The position numbers were made by a program, and so were the translations under genes. 6,601 nt of DNA. Origin: Alphaproteobacteria bacterium. GTDB taxonomy: Bacteria > Pseudomonadota > Alphaproteobacteria > UBA11222. This document shows positions 6,081-6,601 of this stretch, piece after piece. The first letter of the stretch is position 1. Each line of letters starts with the position of its first letter. The DNA is taken from contig DMKG01000038.1 of the NCBI GenBank assembly GCA_003454415.1, positions 353-6,953 of the forward strand. The letters are read 5' to 3'. The notes under the pieces were generated by a model. It ran no database searches. It had not been told where the DNA came from and saw only the letters and a list, made by a program, of their open reading frames with translations.

Positions 6081-6203
6081 TTGCAATTCGAACCTGCAAA
6101 AAACCCCGGCCCGTCCGGGGTTTTTCACTGGCCAGCCTGACAGCCCAGGTCATGGCGAAAGGATAGGCCGATTCGGCGCGGCGCAACGGGATTTTGCAAT
6201 TCG
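6081..6203 (+). repeat. Two copies of a 10-bp direct repeat flanking the terminator
   Basis: TTGCAATTCG occurs at 6081-6090 and again at 6194-6203, bracketing 103 bases that include the terminator. The second copy overlaps the likely -35 box of the toxin-antitoxin promoter. It may be chance, a second regulator site, or a scar of insertion. Confidence 0.3.
6098..6125 (+). terminator. Strong intrinsic terminator after the PEP-CTERM gene, probably bidirectional
   Basis: CCCCGG (6104-6109) pairs with CCGGGG (6115-6120) around the 5-base loop CCCGT. The stem extends by pairing A 6099-6103 with T 6121-6125, giving 11 perfect base pairs. On the plus strand five T follow the GC stem; on the minus strand six T follow, so it can stop transcription both ways. 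It lies 29 bases after the stop codon and separates the gene from the toxin-antitoxin module. Confidence 0.9.
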
Positions 6204-6226
6204 GGCGTAACTGGCATAATATGCCA
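6193..6226 (+). promoter_or_regulatory. Toxin-antitoxin promoter with palindromic autoregulatory operator
   Basis: TGGCATA (6212-6218), a central A, and TATGCCA (6220-6226) form a perfect 15-bp palindrome. Inside it CATAAT (6215-6220) matches the -10 box at 5/6, and TTTGCA (6193-6198) lies 16 bases upstream as a -35 candidate. TAAC before and GTTA just after the palindrome hint at additional half-sites. Antitoxins with a ribbon-helix-helix fold bind such sites to repress their own operon, so this is the likely operator for the gene beginning at 6254. Confidence 0.7.
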
Positions 6227-6241
6227 ATGTTAGCAATCACC

Positions 6242-6247
6242 GGGAGA
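6242..6247 (+). promoter_or_regulatory. Ribosome binding site that decides the antitoxin GTG start
   Basis: GGGAGA ends six bases before GTG 6254. Upstream in-frame starts would run back through the operator and predicted transcription start, so they are unlikely. Confidence 0.7.
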
Positions 6248-6253
6248 CAGGCT

Positions 6254-6550
6254 GTGCCGACACGCAATGTTGTTCTGACCGCACATCAGGCCGGGCTGGT
6301 GGAGAAACTTGTCGCCTCCGGGCGTTACCAGAACGCCAGCGAGGTTCTGCGCGACGGGCTGCGGCTGATCGAGGCGCGCGACGCCGAGGAGAGGGCGCGG
6401 CTGAAGGCGCTGCGGGCGGCTGCGCGGGCGGGCGGCGCCGATATGGCAGCAGGGCGCTTTCGGAGCTTTGACACCCCTGCGGCGCTGGGCCGCCATCTTG
6501 ACGCCATCGCCTCCGAGGTAATTAAAGATAGTCCGAAAACCACAAGGTGA
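6254..6550 (+). CDS. parD: ParD-type ribbon-helix-helix antitoxin
   Basis: This is a 98-residue type II antitoxin. The N-terminus (PTRNVVLT, 2-9) is the DNA-binding beta strand of a ribbon-helix-helix dimer. Helix one (10-22) and helix two (27-40) follow; the stretch ASGRYQNASEVLRDGLRLIE (21-40) is the ParD hallmark. The C-terminal part (41-90), with ALRAAARAG and GRFRSFDTPAALGRHL, is the region that in this family wraps around and neutralises a ParE toxin. It starts at GTG, giving the family's usual N-terminus, with GGGAGA in front. At 98 residues it is slightly longer than many ParD proteins because of a polar tail (DSPKTTR). Its stop overlaps the start of the presumed toxin. It should repress its own operon through the palindrome at 6212-6226. 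Confidence 0.88.
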   Translation: MPTRNVVLTAHQAGLVEKLVASGRYQNASEVLRDGLRLIEARDAEERARLKALRAAARAGGADMAAGRFRSFDTPAALGRHLDAIASEVIKDSPKTTR

Positions 6551-6601
6551 CGGGCGGACAATCTTTGTGGCAGGGGCGCCTCGCAGACGCCGCCGAAAAG
6601 T
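6547..6601 (+). CDS. Start of a probable RelE/ParE-family toxin (cut by window end)
   Basis: A GTG at 6547 overlaps the antitoxin stop (GTGA) and opens a frame that runs to the window end. Only 18 complete codons are visible (VTGGQSLWQGRLADAAEK, first residue Met if used as the start). The segment W-x-x-R-L-x-x-A-A-E resembles the opening strand and helix of ParE toxins, which usually read V-x-L-x-x-x-A-E-x-D. Toxin directly after antitoxin, with overlapping genes, is the normal parDE order. ParE toxins characterised so far mostly poison DNA gyrase. Family and activity rest on context more than on the few residues seen. Confidence 0.6.
   Translation, partial: MTGGQSLWQGRLADAAEK

Noticed and set aside
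5242..6267. 341-codon minus-strand open frame opposite the PEP-CTERM gene and terminator
   Set aside because: It reads through a strong terminator and antisense to a gene with a signal peptide, a ribosome site and a PEP-CTERM tail. Its translation shows no family motif, signal or domain, so it is a shadow of a GC-rich coding strand.
1..6601. CRISPR arrays, insertion sequences, rRNA or tRNA genes
   Set aside because: No regularly spaced repeats, transposase motifs, terminal repeat pairs around genes, or RNA gene signatures were seen on either strand.

Overview
The window looks like a piece of chromosome from a moderately GC-rich alphaproteobacterium. The main clues are a class I (archaeal-type) lysyl-tRNA synthetase of the form common in that class, an alphaproteobacterial-style pyruvate kinase C-terminus, and a ParD-type antitoxin closely resembling alphaproteobacterial ones. 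A PEP-CTERM surface protein implies that the genome also carries an exosortase, which is not in this window. The order or genus cannot be decided from the sequence alone.

Layout. (1) Positions 1-624 (+): the 3' end of pyruvate kinase, cut by the window edge. (2) Positions 674-2260 (-): a two-gene operon convergent with pyk. An exported or periplasm-facing TPR protein comes first, and its stop codon directly abuts the GTG start of a membrane-anchored alpha/beta hydrolase. (3) Positions 2261-2656: a divergent intergenic region holding a minus-strand promoter, an orphan plus-strand intrinsic terminator with no gene in front of it, a pair of alternative hairpins, and a plausible lysK promoter straddled by a perfect 9-bp inverted repeat. 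(4) Positions 2657-4761 (+): lysK and, overlapping its stop by one base, a SixA-like histidine-phosphatase-fold protein that has lost key active-site residues. (5) Positions 4762-5256: about 500 bases without a convincing gene, GC-rich at first and AT-rich afterwards, with two candidate promoters, one overlapped by a 14-bp palindrome. (6) Positions 5257-6069 (+): a secreted PEP-CTERM protein followed by a strong, probably bidirectional terminator. (7) Positions 6193-6601 (+): a ParD/ParE-type toxin-antitoxin module with a perfect 15-bp palindromic operator over its -10 box; the toxin is cut by the window end.

How the genes relate. The window mixes housekeeping genes (pyk, lysK) with accessory ones (PEP-CTERM protein, toxin-antitoxin). 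Only three pairs appear translationally linked: TPR/hydrolase (stop abuts start), lysK/histidine-phosphatase-like (TGATG overlap) and antitoxin/toxin (GTGA overlap). I found no obvious new multi-gene system. The least explained items are the degenerate phosphatase coupled to lysK, the orphan terminator and hairpins upstream of lysK, and the palindrome-controlled promoter upstream of the PEP-CTERM gene.
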